Positions 17,773 to 25,130 of a DNA stretch of 64,000 bases are shown in pieces. The stretch lies in NCBI GenBank assembly GCA_034505235.1, contig JAPDQY010000006.1:1-64000 (forward strand). Reading direction: 5' to 3'. The stretch is from Coneutiohabitans thermophilus. Lineage in GTDB: Bacteria; Zhuqueibacterota; Zhuqueibacteria; Zhuqueibacterales; Zhuqueibacteraceae. Below the pieces are notes generated by a model. The model saw only the letters and a program-made list of their open reading frames with translations, did no database searches and was not told the origin of the DNA. The translations under genes were made by a program, and so were the position numbers. Each line of letters opens with the position of its first letter. Within the stretch, counting starts at the first letter, position 1.

Positions 17773-17892
17773 TGCACTGTAAACGTGAATTCTGTAGTCC
17801 CACGCCCCTCGCGGGCGACTGTTCAAAGAATTTTTGCCACTTCAGCAGCGACCCGCAAGGGGTCGTGGCTACAAGATTAACGTAACAATGCA
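17773..17892 (+). mobile_element. MITE-like element family 1, copy 1 (120 bp)
   Basis: Imperfect terminal inverted repeats of about 26 nt: the left end begins TGCACTGTAAACGTGAATT and the reverse complement of the right end begins TGCATTGTTACGTTAATC, both leading into TTGTAG or CTGTAG. A second copy in opposite orientation lies at 47864-47986. Internal hairpins such as GACCCGCAAGGGGTC are shared. There is no coding capacity and no transposase in the window. Confidence 0.65.
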
Positions 17893-18382
17893 TATTTGTG
17901 TGAGAGTTTTTTGCTTTGTTTGAAAAATTGGTGCCATTGGGCCGACAGCCTGCGCTCCGGCCTTATTATGACAATACTACAGTACTACAGTGCCTGCCGG
18001 CTGATTTCATTGCGGCAGCGTTCCTGCGGCATTGCCACATCCCAGCGCATGTCTCCGTCAGGCGGCAAATGCTGCTCGCAGTGAACTGCGGCATGAGCGT
18101 GAGGCGGCAAATTGACTGTTCGACCTGGCTGAGTCTCAGCGGGAAACATTGTATCAGGGGGAAACATGCGGCCTGTGAAGGGCTGTTGTTTGACGGGGCC
18201 GGCGTGACAGGCTGGCGGGACAACTGCTTGTTTAATCGTGGGAACTGGCAAGCCGGACGGCTGTCTTATAGGCATAACGTTTGCTAAAATGGAGCGCATT
18301 GCGATCAAATCATCGAAGGCCGTCGGAGACGGTCTTTGGGCAAATCCACTGGCACTGTTCACGCAACTTTGAGACGCATCAG

Positions 18383-19522
18383 ATGGACTCCAAAAAACTT
18401 TCCTACCTAATCCCGAGGATTGTGAGAGGTGGATACTCCCAAGGGGAGCTGGTCGAATTCATCAATCTCGTCCAGAAGATTTCGCTGAGCTACTTGAAGT
18501 ATCAAGAGGTGATCGGCAAGCACATTCGGTGGGAACGCCGGCGCAAGAGCGGCGAGCTTGATGATCTTGCAATTGATTGCGTGGCGGGCTTGTTCATGCG
18601 CAACGAGAACAATGAATTTGTGCAGTTGCGCCGTTACTTCGGTCCCTATCTCGATGCCCAGGAGAATCCCAACGACGTCGAGTTGCTGATCATGCTGCGA
18701 CGATTGGTGATCAAGAAGACCAAGCAGGAGTTGTCGCGCATCTTCAAAGAGCGTGATCCGGAAGGTGCCAAGATCATTCGCAACATACGCGTGGCCGTCA
18801 AGAACGCGAGCGACCTGGGGACGTTTCGCGAAATGGGCCGCGAATACATTTTCCTGAAGCGTGCCCGCAGCGGCCGCCACGCTGCTTCGGCAACCAGCAT
18901 CAGCGCGGGTGAAGCCCAGGCGGAGCCCGTGGCGACGGTTGCCAATTTCACCAAGGAAGATCTGCAGTATCTGCGCAAAGCCAAGCCCAGCATTCCGGAG
19001 AAGGCCTTGAAAAACCAATACCTCGATCTCTACACCCCCAAAGATCACGTCTCCACCACCATTCGCAAAATGTTGTCGGTGGTGACAACGGATGAGCGCT
19101 ATCAGAATTTCCTGCCCACCGATGTGGTGGCGCGTCTCATTCGCCACACCAACCTGGAAGTGGTGCGCAATCGGCTCATCGCGCAGATTGATGACCTGTC
19201 ACCCCTGGACTATGTGCGGTTGAAGGAAATTGAACAAGCTAAACAGAAGGTGTTGCAGCGCGTTCGCCACAAGATACAGAACCAATACGTCGCCAGTGCC
19301 AAGATTTCCGAGGAAAAGGGTGAGATTTACTATCGCACACTGGCGGATGTGCTCGAGGATATTACCCACAGCAAGAAGATCGAGTCCTACTTCCGCCATT
19401 TGCGCAAATACATGCCGGATCTCACGCAGCGGCGCTATCGTCAGGAAGAGCGGACGATCTTCGAGTACTTGGGCAAATTGACCAAGAAATGGTTCCGAGA
19501 GTATTTGAAGGAACTGCTGTAA
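18383..19522 (+). CDS. Helix-rich protein of unknown function, possibly sigma-factor-like
   Basis: A 379-residue protein I do not recognise with confidence. The start at MDSKKLS is chosen because the 34 upstream codons look non-coding. It is charged and almost entirely helical. The N-terminal half (ELDDLAIDCVAGLF, then DVELLIMLRRLVIKKTKQEL) is faintly reminiscent of region 2 of sigma-70 family factors, where an acidic-aromatic helix precedes the DNA-contact helix. The C-terminal half has repeated basic helices and ends LTKKWFREYLKELL. A small Cys-motif protein resembling anti-sigma zinc fingers follows 226 bp downstream, which is the main support for a transcription-related role. No signal peptide or membrane segment. 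It could equally be another nucleic-acid-associated helical protein. Confidence 0.6.
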   Translation: MDSKKLSYLIPRIVRGGYSQGELVEFINLVQKISLSYLKYQEVIGKHIRWERRRKSGELDDLAIDCVAGLFMRNENNEFVQLRRYFGPYLDAQENPNDVELLIMLRRLVIKKTKQELSRIFKERDPEGAKIIRNIRVAVKNASDLGTFREMGREYIFLKRARSGRHAASATSISAGEAQAEPVATVANFTKEDLQYLRKAKPSIPEKALKNQYLDLYTPKDHVSTTIRKMLSVVTTDERYQNFLPTDVVARLIRHTNLEVVRNRLIAQIDDLSPLDYVRLKEIEQAKQKVLQRVRHKIQNQYVASAKISEEKGEIYYRTLADVLEDITHSKKIESYFRHLRKYMPDLTQRRYRQEERTIFEYLGKLTKKWFREYLKELL

Positions 19523-19748
19523 GCTCTTGCTTCACAAGCGGACGGTGTCCTGCCATTTTTCGGCAATCGTGCGGAAATAGTTTTTCCGTGAATAAGGGCT
19601 TTTGTCAGTATAGAGAGAGTACGAAATTGAAAGATCGGCGTTCGCGAGTGAGACAGTCGGTCGCCGCGCCGATGGACAAAACCCGAACCCCCCTTTTCTT
19701 GTGTCAGGACGGCAAGCGCAGGGAAAGGCGAATCTTCACAACGGAAAC

Positions 19749-20033
19749 ATGAAGAAAAACGATCATTGCCAGTGGAACAGGATCCCCTGTCTGCGCGGGG
19801 CGATCAGGGAAGCGTGCCTGGACGCCGAGTCGCTGGAATTCGTACTCCTCAATGCCTCCTACAACCGTGACTTGTACGACACGTTCGAGGAGCATTTTTT
19901 GACTTGCGAGCGTTGCCGGCGCCGCATTCGTGCGCTGCAGACCTATTACCGCATACTGGAGGCCGAATTGCGCCGGCCGATCTCTCCCCAGGTCGTGCAG
20001 ATGGCTCGCAAGCTGGCCGAACCGGTCGAATAA
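19749..20033 (+). CDS. Small anti-sigma-like zinc-finger protein
   Basis: A 94-residue soluble protein. The segment EEHFLTCERCRRRI contains the HxxxCxxC motif of zf-HC2/anti-sigma zinc-binding domains, preceded by the typical helix (YDTFEEHF). A further Cys pair (CQWNRIPC) lies near the N-terminus. There is no transmembrane helix, so it would be a cytoplasmic zinc-binding anti-sigma-like protein or the stand-alone N-domain of one. The start at MKKNDHC is used because the codons before it are atypical. It follows the 379-residue helical protein on the same strand and is followed by a strong GC-rich hairpin. Function as a sigma antagonist is inferred from the motif and the neighbour only. Confidence 0.6.
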   Translation: MKKNDHCQWNRIPCLRGAIREACLDAESLEFVLLNASYNRDLYDTFEEHFLTCERCRRRIRALQTYYRILEAELRRPISPQVVQMARKLAEPVE

Positions 20034-20047
20034 CTCGCGGACATTCC

Positions 20048-20073
20048 GGACCCGGGCCCGGCGGCCCGGGTCC
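20048..20073 (+). terminator. GC-rich stem-loop after the zinc-finger gene
   Basis: A perfect 11-bp stem, GGACCCGGGCC at 20048-20058 with GGCCCGGGTCC at 20063-20073, and a CGGC loop, starting 15 nt after the stop. The T-run is poor (TTGCTCG), so termination is likely but not certain. Confidence 0.6.
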
Positions 20074-20216
20074 TTGCTCGCCTTCCGGTGAACCGTCACA
20101 GGTGCACTTGGGCTCCTTTCCGCATTTCATCCCGTGCATGTCATCGCGCCTGCCGGGCCGCGGGCCATCATTCCTTCCCGGGCTTGCAGGCCATCCTTTC
20201 ATCACCAGAAAAAAAC

Positions 20217-20245
20217 TTGACAGGGGTGCCGATTTCCAGTATATT
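20217..20245 (+). promoter_or_regulatory. Consensus sigma70-type promoter
   Basis: TTGACA at 20217-20222, an exact 17-nt spacer, and TATATT at 20240-20245. It is the best promoter in the window. It lies about 300 nt before the DUF4388 gene, implying a long leader or a separate RNA. Confidence 0.75.
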
Positions 20246-20251
20246 CGAACG

Positions 20252-20551
20252 CTTTTTCGATCATCTCAAATGATGATTTTGAATAGTGTTGCGCCTCGAG
20301 CAAGCGCTGGCGTTCGGCAACCAAGAATTTGGCTGGGTGGGGCACCGGCGCCACGGAGCGCCAGCAGCGGTGACACCATTCGGACCTCATACCCAAACGA
20401 CCGGCGGCAACCGCAAAAAGCGGGTTGCGGCAGGTCAAACTCAACACGTGGCGGACTTCTTTGATCAGATCCTGTTCTCCGCGCGGTCGCGCCGCGCGGG
20501 TGAACCGCATGAGGCTCAGAATTCCCCCAAGGCGAACCAGTGGTGCGCTTC
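20252..20551 (+). other. Long structured 5' leader or candidate non-coding RNA
   Basis: Between the promoter and the next start codon are several hairpins: ATCAT/ATGAT near 20257-20275, CGCTGGCG/CGCCAG around 20300-20362, GCAACCGC/GCGGGTTGC around 20407-20431, and a perfect CGCGCGG/CCGCGCG stem near 20480-20500. GCCTC near 20290 could pair with GAGGC near 20511 to close the whole. No known RNA family signature (SRP, RNase P, tmRNA) was recognised. A regulatory leader and an independent RNA are both possible. Confidence 0.35.
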
Positions 20552-23068
20552 ATGGATAATCCAACCATTCTTGTTGCGGACGGTGACCCCAAGAATCTTC
20601 AGATCCTGCGCGAAAACCTCGAGGCGGCGGGCTTCGAGGTGATTGTTGCGTCCGACGGTCTGCAAGCCTGGCAGAAAATTTCCTCCAGCGTGCCGGATCT
20701 CATCCTCTCCGAAGTCAACCTGCCCAAGCTCGACGGCTTTCAATTATTGGAAAAACTCAAAGCCGACCCGGTGACTTCCTCCATCCCGCTGATGTTTCTC
20801 ACCAACCGCCGGGAATTGCAGGATCGTGTGCGCAGCTTGCGTGGCGGCGTGAAAGACTACATGATCAAGCCCCTGCACATCAAGGAGGTGCTGGCCCGCA
20901 TTCGCATGATCCTGCGGCGCATGGAGCGCATCAAAGAGGAAGAAGCCGAACCCGCCAAAAAACTGGTCGGCCGGCTGGAAGAATTCAGCCCGGTGGACCT
21001 GATCGAAAGCTTCGGCGTCGAGCGCAAGACCGGCGTGCTCACCCTGCACAATGAAAACAACCGCAGCGGGGAAATTTATTTTCGTGACGGCGCCGTGGTC
21101 AATGCCTCGCTCGGCAATCTCAAGGCTGAAAAGGCCGTCTATCAAATGCTGCCCTGGAAGCGCGGTCACTTCACCATGGTGTTCAAAGACATCGTGGTGC
21201 CCGATGAAATCTCGGTCAGCAATCTCGGCCTGCTGCTGCAGGGCTTCAAACGCATGGAAGAGCGCGAGCGGCTGTTCAAGCTCCTGCCCTCGCCGGAAAC
21301 CACCTTCGTCATCACCGAAACCTTCCGCGCCATTCTGCAGAAGCGCGAGCTGACCACCGAGGTGGCCCGCTTCATCAGCCTGATCGACGGCCGCCGGGAT
21401 ATTCTGCAGATCATCGACGAGAGCACCTACGACGACATCAAAACTCTCGAGCGGCTGGTGAAGCTCTATCAACAAGGCTTCATCAAGCCCGCGAAAAGCA
21501 CCCTCACCTCTGAAGACGAAGAGCGCGATCTCTCGGCCAATCTTGCGGAGCCGCCCATTTTGCAGCGTCTTGCCGTTGAGCCGCAGCCCCCCACCAGCTT
21601 TCGGGTCACGGCCGTGCGCGGCGAAAAGGCAACCCCCAAGCCGGCGCCAGAGCCAACATCGCCCACCCCGGTCCGGCCGGCGCCGCTGCCCCGGCAACCC
21701 GAACCGCCGCCGCCCGTTGCGCCTGCAGCGGAAGAGAACAAGTTTGCGCCCGGGCAGGAACCGGAGGAGCCGGCGGAAGTCTCGCATGTTCCGCCTGTAG
21801 AGGCCGGCGAGACCCAGAGCTTCAAATTCCCCGAACCCGAGAGTGCGCCGCCGGAAGAAGACATCGATCTCACTGATGATTCGGAACTGTCGAGTTTACC
21901 GAGCTTTTGGCATGAGCACGCGGATGAAATTTGGGGAGCGCCGCACGCCGGCAACGGCAGCGACAATGCCATGATCGAGATTCAGGAAGAGCAGGGCGAG
22001 GAACCCGCGGCGGCCGGGCAGGGCCGCACGGCAGCAGGCGAGCCGGATACGCGGATGCGGGAGTCGCGGCCGCCGGCAATCATCGGGAAGGAAGTAGTCG
22101 GCGGGGGAGAACCCGAAATGCAACCGGTTGATCTCGATCAAATCATGTCGCAACCGACGGAGGTGTCTGCTTTCCTGCGCGACGAGTTTCAGAGCGAGAG
22201 TGCACCGCCGGCAGAGTTACCGGTTTCACAACTCCGGACGCAACCGGGAGCGGAATTCCTGCCACCATCCGTTGCGGCGGATGACACAACACCTGAGCCT
22301 CACCAGCCGTTGGCCGCCAGCCCGAGTGCGCCAATTACGGCTTCTGCTCCGCTGCCGGCAGCCGGACCGCAAACAGCTCCCGAACTGCCGGCCAAACCGC
22401 AAGCGACATCAGCCACAAAAGCCGGCGTCACTGCGCCCGTGACGGCAGCAACGCCTTCAACCGTCACATCGCCCGCGCCGTCTTCTGCACCCGCGCCGGC
22501 GGCGGGCGAGGAAGCGTCTGTCCACCGCATCACACAGGCACTGATGCGTTTGTGTGCTGCACGCGGTATCGCCAAACCCAGGCTGGTGGTGATCGGCCAT
22601 GCCTCCGGCTCTCTTTCGGCAATGGTGGGGCATTTGCTCGGCCCGCAGGCAAGTGTGCGCAAGATTGAAAACCCCACGTTTCGGCATCTGGAAATCGGCG
22701 AGCGCATCTTGGAGAATGGCGCGCCGCTCGAAGTGATCGGCGTCTCGATGGAGCAGCAATTCACCCAGCTTTTGCAAGCGGTGGCACGCGATTTGGTGGG
22801 CTATATTTTGCTGCTGCAGGCGAATCGTCGCGACGATTTGAGTTATTTCGGCTATCTGCTGAAGGTGTTGAAAAGTGGTTATCGACTCCCGTTTGGCATT
22901 GCTGTTCTGAGGGAAAATGGCCAGCAAAGCCCGGCAACCGCGACCGTGCGGGATTTGGTGAATGCGGAGCCGTCCGACTACCTGCTTGACTGTAACCCTT
23001 CCGATGCAGCCACGGTGGCGGCGTTCCTGGAAGGCCTGGCAAGCGACGCCAATCTCACGCGCTGGTAG
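20552..23068 (+). CDS. Pseudo-receiver + DUF4388 protein with C-terminal degenerate GTPase domain
   Basis: An 838-residue multidomain regulator. Residues 5-122 are a receiver fold with acidic D10/D12, the Thr of MFLTNR and the Lys of MIKPL, but the phosphoacceptor Asp is replaced by Glu (E54 in LSEVNLP). Residues about 138-255 are DUF4388 (PatA-like): LVGRLEEFSPVDLIESFGV, GEIYFRDGAVVNASLG and AVYQMLPWKRGHFTM. A helical winged part follows to about 320, then about 320 residues of Pro/Ala/Glu-rich linker. The last 180 residues resemble a small GTPase with a degraded P-loop (VVIGHASGSLSAM, no Lys), GYILLLQAN as the switch/strand and LPFGIAVLREN near the usual NKxD. GTG codons at 20540 and 20543 are alternative starts. 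It heads a three-gene set with the next two entries. Confidence 0.8.
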   Translation: MDNPTILVADGDPKNLQILRENLEAAGFEVIVASDGLQAWQKISSSVPDLILSEVNLPKLDGFQLLEKLKADPVTSSIPLMFLTNRRELQDRVRSLRGGVKDYMIKPLHIKEVLARIRMILRRMERIKEEEAEPAKKLVGRLEEFSPVDLIESFGVERKTGVLTLHNENNRSGEIYFRDGAVVNASLGNLKAEKAVYQMLPWKRGHFTMVFKDIVVPDEISVSNLGLLLQGFKRMEERERLFKLLPSPETTFVITETFRAILQKRELTTEVARFISLIDGRRDILQIIDESTYDDIKTLERLVKLYQQGFIKPAKSTLTSEDEERDLSANLAEPPILQRLAVEPQPPTSFRVTAVRGEKATPKPAPEPTSPTPVRPAPLPRQPEPPPPVAPAAEENKFAPGQEPEEPAEVSHVPPVEAGETQSFKFPEPESAPPEEDIDLTDDSELSSLPSFWHEHADEIWGAPHAGNGSDNAMIEIQEEQGEEPAAAGQGRTAAGEPDTRMRESRPPAIIGKEVVGGGEPEMQPVDLDQIMSQPTEVSAFLRDEFQSESAPPAELPVSQLRTQPGAEFLPPSVAADDTTPEPHQPLAASPSAPITASAPLPAAGPQTAPELPAKPQATSATKAGVTAPVTAATPSTVTSPAPSSAPAPAAGEEASVHRITQALMRLCAARGIAKPRLVVIGHASGSLSAMVGHLLGPQASVRKIENPTFRHLEIGERILENGAPLEVIGVSMEQQFTQLLQAVARDLVGYILLLQANRRDDLSYFGYLLKVLKSGYRLPFGIAVLRENGQQSPATATVRDLVNAEPSDYLLDCNPSDAATVAAFLEGLASDANLTRW

Positions 23069-23274
23069 CATCCGGTTTCGCGTGATGACGCCTTTTGCCA
23101 TATCCGTCGCCATCCGCAGCCTGACCTGCGTTCGCCCCGGGAGTGAACGGTGAGCGCAGGCACCGCCCCGAAGTCTCGCCCCCACCGCAGTTCCTGCTGC
23201 AGCATGTAAAGCGTTTTTGGAATTGCGCAGCCGCAGGAAACGCGGCTGTACCGGATGGATGCACGCATGTCACC

Positions 23275-24477
23275 ATGGATCGAAAAAGAATATTGATCAA
23301 CGAGAAAGAGCCGCGCGAAGTGGCGGATCTGCGCAAGGCCCTGGTGGCCACCGGCTATGATGTGCGCATGGCGGAGAGCTCGGCACAGACTCTGGAATTG
23401 ATCGCCAGCTTCAAGCCCAACCTGCTGATCTCGGAGGTGCGCATGCCGGTGATGGACGGCCCCCATTTGCTGCAGGAGGTGCGCAACCGGCCGGCAACCC
23501 GGGCGTTGCTCTTCGTGATGATCGGCAAACTGCGCACCGTCGAAGAGCGGGTCGGCATTTTGAAGCTGCCGATCGACGATTATCTGCAAAAGCCGCTCGA
23601 CATCGACGAGGCCGTGGTGCGCATCGACAATCTCATCAAGGAAATTGAGCTGCTCTCGGCCTCCTCGCAGCCGCGCTGGCGCGGCTTCAATGGCCACTTG
23701 AGTGAGATGAATCTGGTGGACTTGCTGCAAACCATCGAAGTCGGCAAGAAAACCTGTGTGCTGAAATTGCGCGCCCACGAAAAAGAGGGCCAGGTCTTTG
23801 TCACCGAAGGCCAGGTGATAGACGCCGAGCTGGGTGGCCTGGAGGCACGCCGGGCGCTGCTGCGCATGTTCACCTGGAGCGAGGGCACCTTTCAGGTCGA
23901 GCTGCGGCCGCATGAGCGCACCCGCATGCTCACCATTGCCAATCGCGATTTGATTTCCGAAGGCCTGACCCGGCAGCACCGCTGGCGGCAATTGACCGCG
24001 CAACTGCCGCCACTGCACACCCAGGTCATGCTGGCACCCTCTCCCGCCCCGGCTGCCAACGAAGAAGAGCAGGCCTTGTTCAAGCTGCTGGAAAACGGCG
24101 TGGCCAAACGCCTGCTGGACCTGGTGGAGGAAAACTCTGCCGACGACTTGCGCACGCTCACGGTTTGCAAAAAGCTCTTTGAGCGCGGCGCGATTCAAGC
24201 CGTGCAGGTGCCCAGCGCCAGCCAAAACGGCGAATCAACGCAATGGCTCAAACGCTTGCAAGACGAGGGACAAACCCGCAGCGCCTCCCCGGTGGACGCG
24301 CTGTTCAAGGCCATCGTCAAGCCGGTGGCGAACGCCACGGTGCCACATGAACGGCGGCGTGCCGACCGCCGCCAGCAGGCGGGACGCCGGCAGTATGACC
24401 GCCGCAACGGCCTGGTGCGCAAGCTTTATCTCAACAAAAGCGAGCTGCTCATGATTCGCGCAAAATTGTCGCACTAA
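23275..24477 (+). CDS. Second pseudo-receiver + DUF4388 protein
   Basis: A 400-residue paralogue of the N-terminal half of the preceding gene. The receiver fold (residues 4-122) has lost the acidic pocket (LINEKEP in place of the usual DD) and carries Glu for the phosphoacceptor Asp (E54 in LISEVRMP); the KPLD lysine remains. DUF4388 follows at about 137-250 (GFNGHLSEMNLVDLLQTIEV, GQVFVTEGQVIDAELGG, ALLRMFTWSEGTFQVEL). A helical region then leads to a basic C-terminal tail (HERRRADRRQQAGRRQYDRR). The start at MDRKRIL begins exactly at the first receiver strand; the upstream in-frame codons look non-coding. It cannot be a conventional phosphorylation switch. It lies 206 bp after the first DUF4388 gene and 40 bp before the GTPase-like gene. 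Confidence 0.8.
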   Translation: MDRKRILINEKEPREVADLRKALVATGYDVRMAESSAQTLELIASFKPNLLISEVRMPVMDGPHLLQEVRNRPATRALLFVMIGKLRTVEERVGILKLPIDDYLQKPLDIDEAVVRIDNLIKEIELLSASSQPRWRGFNGHLSEMNLVDLLQTIEVGKKTCVLKLRAHEKEGQVFVTEGQVIDAELGGLEARRALLRMFTWSEGTFQVELRPHERTRMLTIANRDLISEGLTRQHRWRQLTAQLPPLHTQVMLAPSPAPAANEEEQALFKLLENGVAKRLLDLVEENSADDLRTLTVCKKLFERGAIQAVQVPSASQNGESTQWLKRLQDEGQTRSASPVDALFKAIVKPVANATVPHERRRADRRQQAGRRQYDRRNGLVRKLYLNKSELLMIRAKLSH

Positions 24478-24517
24478 TCCTGCCGGAGGCAGGTGTGCCA
24501 CTCATTTCAGGAAACCC

Positions 24518-25000
24518 ATGCGCATCGGTGAAATCGTCGTCATTGGAGCCAACGCCAACGAAAAGCAGCGTTTTCTCGCCGCCCTCTCGGATGAGTTGGC
24601 CCTGACTACTCCCGACTTCAGCTTCGGGCGGCTCACCATCAACAACCAGCTCCTGTTGCATCTCTACGGCATCACCCTCCATCCGGAGGCCGGGCCGCTC
24701 GCCTGGGATTTGCTTGGCGCCAAAATACTGGGAGGCATCGTCCTTTTCTCCTGGCAGGATTTGGCCTCCTTCGAGCTGGTCAAGCCGGTGATTGACCAAC
24801 TCACCACGCACTTCCGCACGGCGGTGGTGGTGGCGGCGCATCTCGACAAGGAAAGCATGCCGGATTCCGAATTGTTTCGCAACGGCGGCATCACCCTGAC
24901 GCCGGACGGGCGCTTCACCTTCTGTGACGTCGACGACAGCGAAAGCGCCCGGCGGGTGCTGCTCTCGCTGATCGATCTTTTGATCGAACGGAGTGATTGA
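24518..25000 (+). CDS. Degenerate small GTPase-like protein
   Basis: A 160-residue single-domain protein. The opening IGEIVVIGANANEKQRFLAAL aligns with the G1 strand and P-loop of small GTPases but reads GANANEKQ, keeping the Lys while the preceding Gly is Glu and the following Ser/Thr is Gln. LLLHLYGI is in place of the DxxG strand, GGIVLFSWQDLASF matches the following strand, and TAVVVAAHLDKESM occupies the NKxD position. It corresponds to the C-terminal domain of the 838-residue protein upstream, and MglA-like or Arf-like proteins linked to DUF4388 regulators are the nearest comparison known to me. GTP binding is doubtful. Co-transcription with the preceding gene (40-bp gap) is likely. Confidence 0.65.
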   Translation: MRIGEIVVIGANANEKQRFLAALSDELALTTPDFSFGRLTINNQLLLHLYGITLHPEAGPLAWDLLGAKILGGIVLFSWQDLASFELVKPVIDQLTTHFRTAVVVAAHLDKESMPDSELFRNGGITLTPDGRFTFCDVDDSESARRVLLSLIDLLIERSD

Positions 25001-25059
25001 GCGGGTCCCCCAGGCCGCGCTCCCGCCCAGGGCCGTCCCAGTTTTTTTACTGTGGCGGC

Positions 25060-25088
25060 TTTTTTTATTTTCTGCCGTTGTGTATATT
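25060..25088 (+). promoter_or_regulatory. Possible promoter for the CBS-like gene
   Basis: TATATT at 25083-25088, in the same TATATTGC context as the promoter before nuoJ, with only a T-rich block in the -35 position (25060-25065). Confidence 0.35.
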
Positions 25089-25130
25089 GCGCCTTCGTTT
25101 TTGGTGTGCACTGAAACCGGGAGTTTTGCC

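Larger units (their letters stand above)
16628..18382. other. Gene-free, repeat-rich region
   Basis: About 1.75 kb with no credible gene; the longest open frame (minus, near 17.2-17.8 kb) overlaps repeats and has no family features. It contains a palindromic repeat (16756-16806), a perfect 12-nt inverted repeat (16979-17029), four CCCACGAAA-type motifs near 17065-17130, a 7-bp ACCACCC/GGGTGGT hairpin near 17266-17285, a fragment GTGCAGACCTCTTG near 17455, and a 120-bp MITE-like element (17773-17892). Confidence 0.6.

Noticed and set aside
17233..17826. Minus-strand open frame of 197 codons in the large gap
   Set aside because: It crosses dispersed repeats and part of a MITE-like element, has Cys/Trp/Arg-rich composition and no ribosome binding site.
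20252..20551. Identification of the leader as 6S, SRP, RNase P or tmRNA
   Set aside because: Conserved signature sequences of those RNAs are missing, so only a generic structured leader is reported.
24479..24493. CCTGCC/GGCAGG hairpin after the second DUF4388 gene as terminator
   Set aside because: No T-run follows and the next gene starts 25 nt later, so read-through is likelier.
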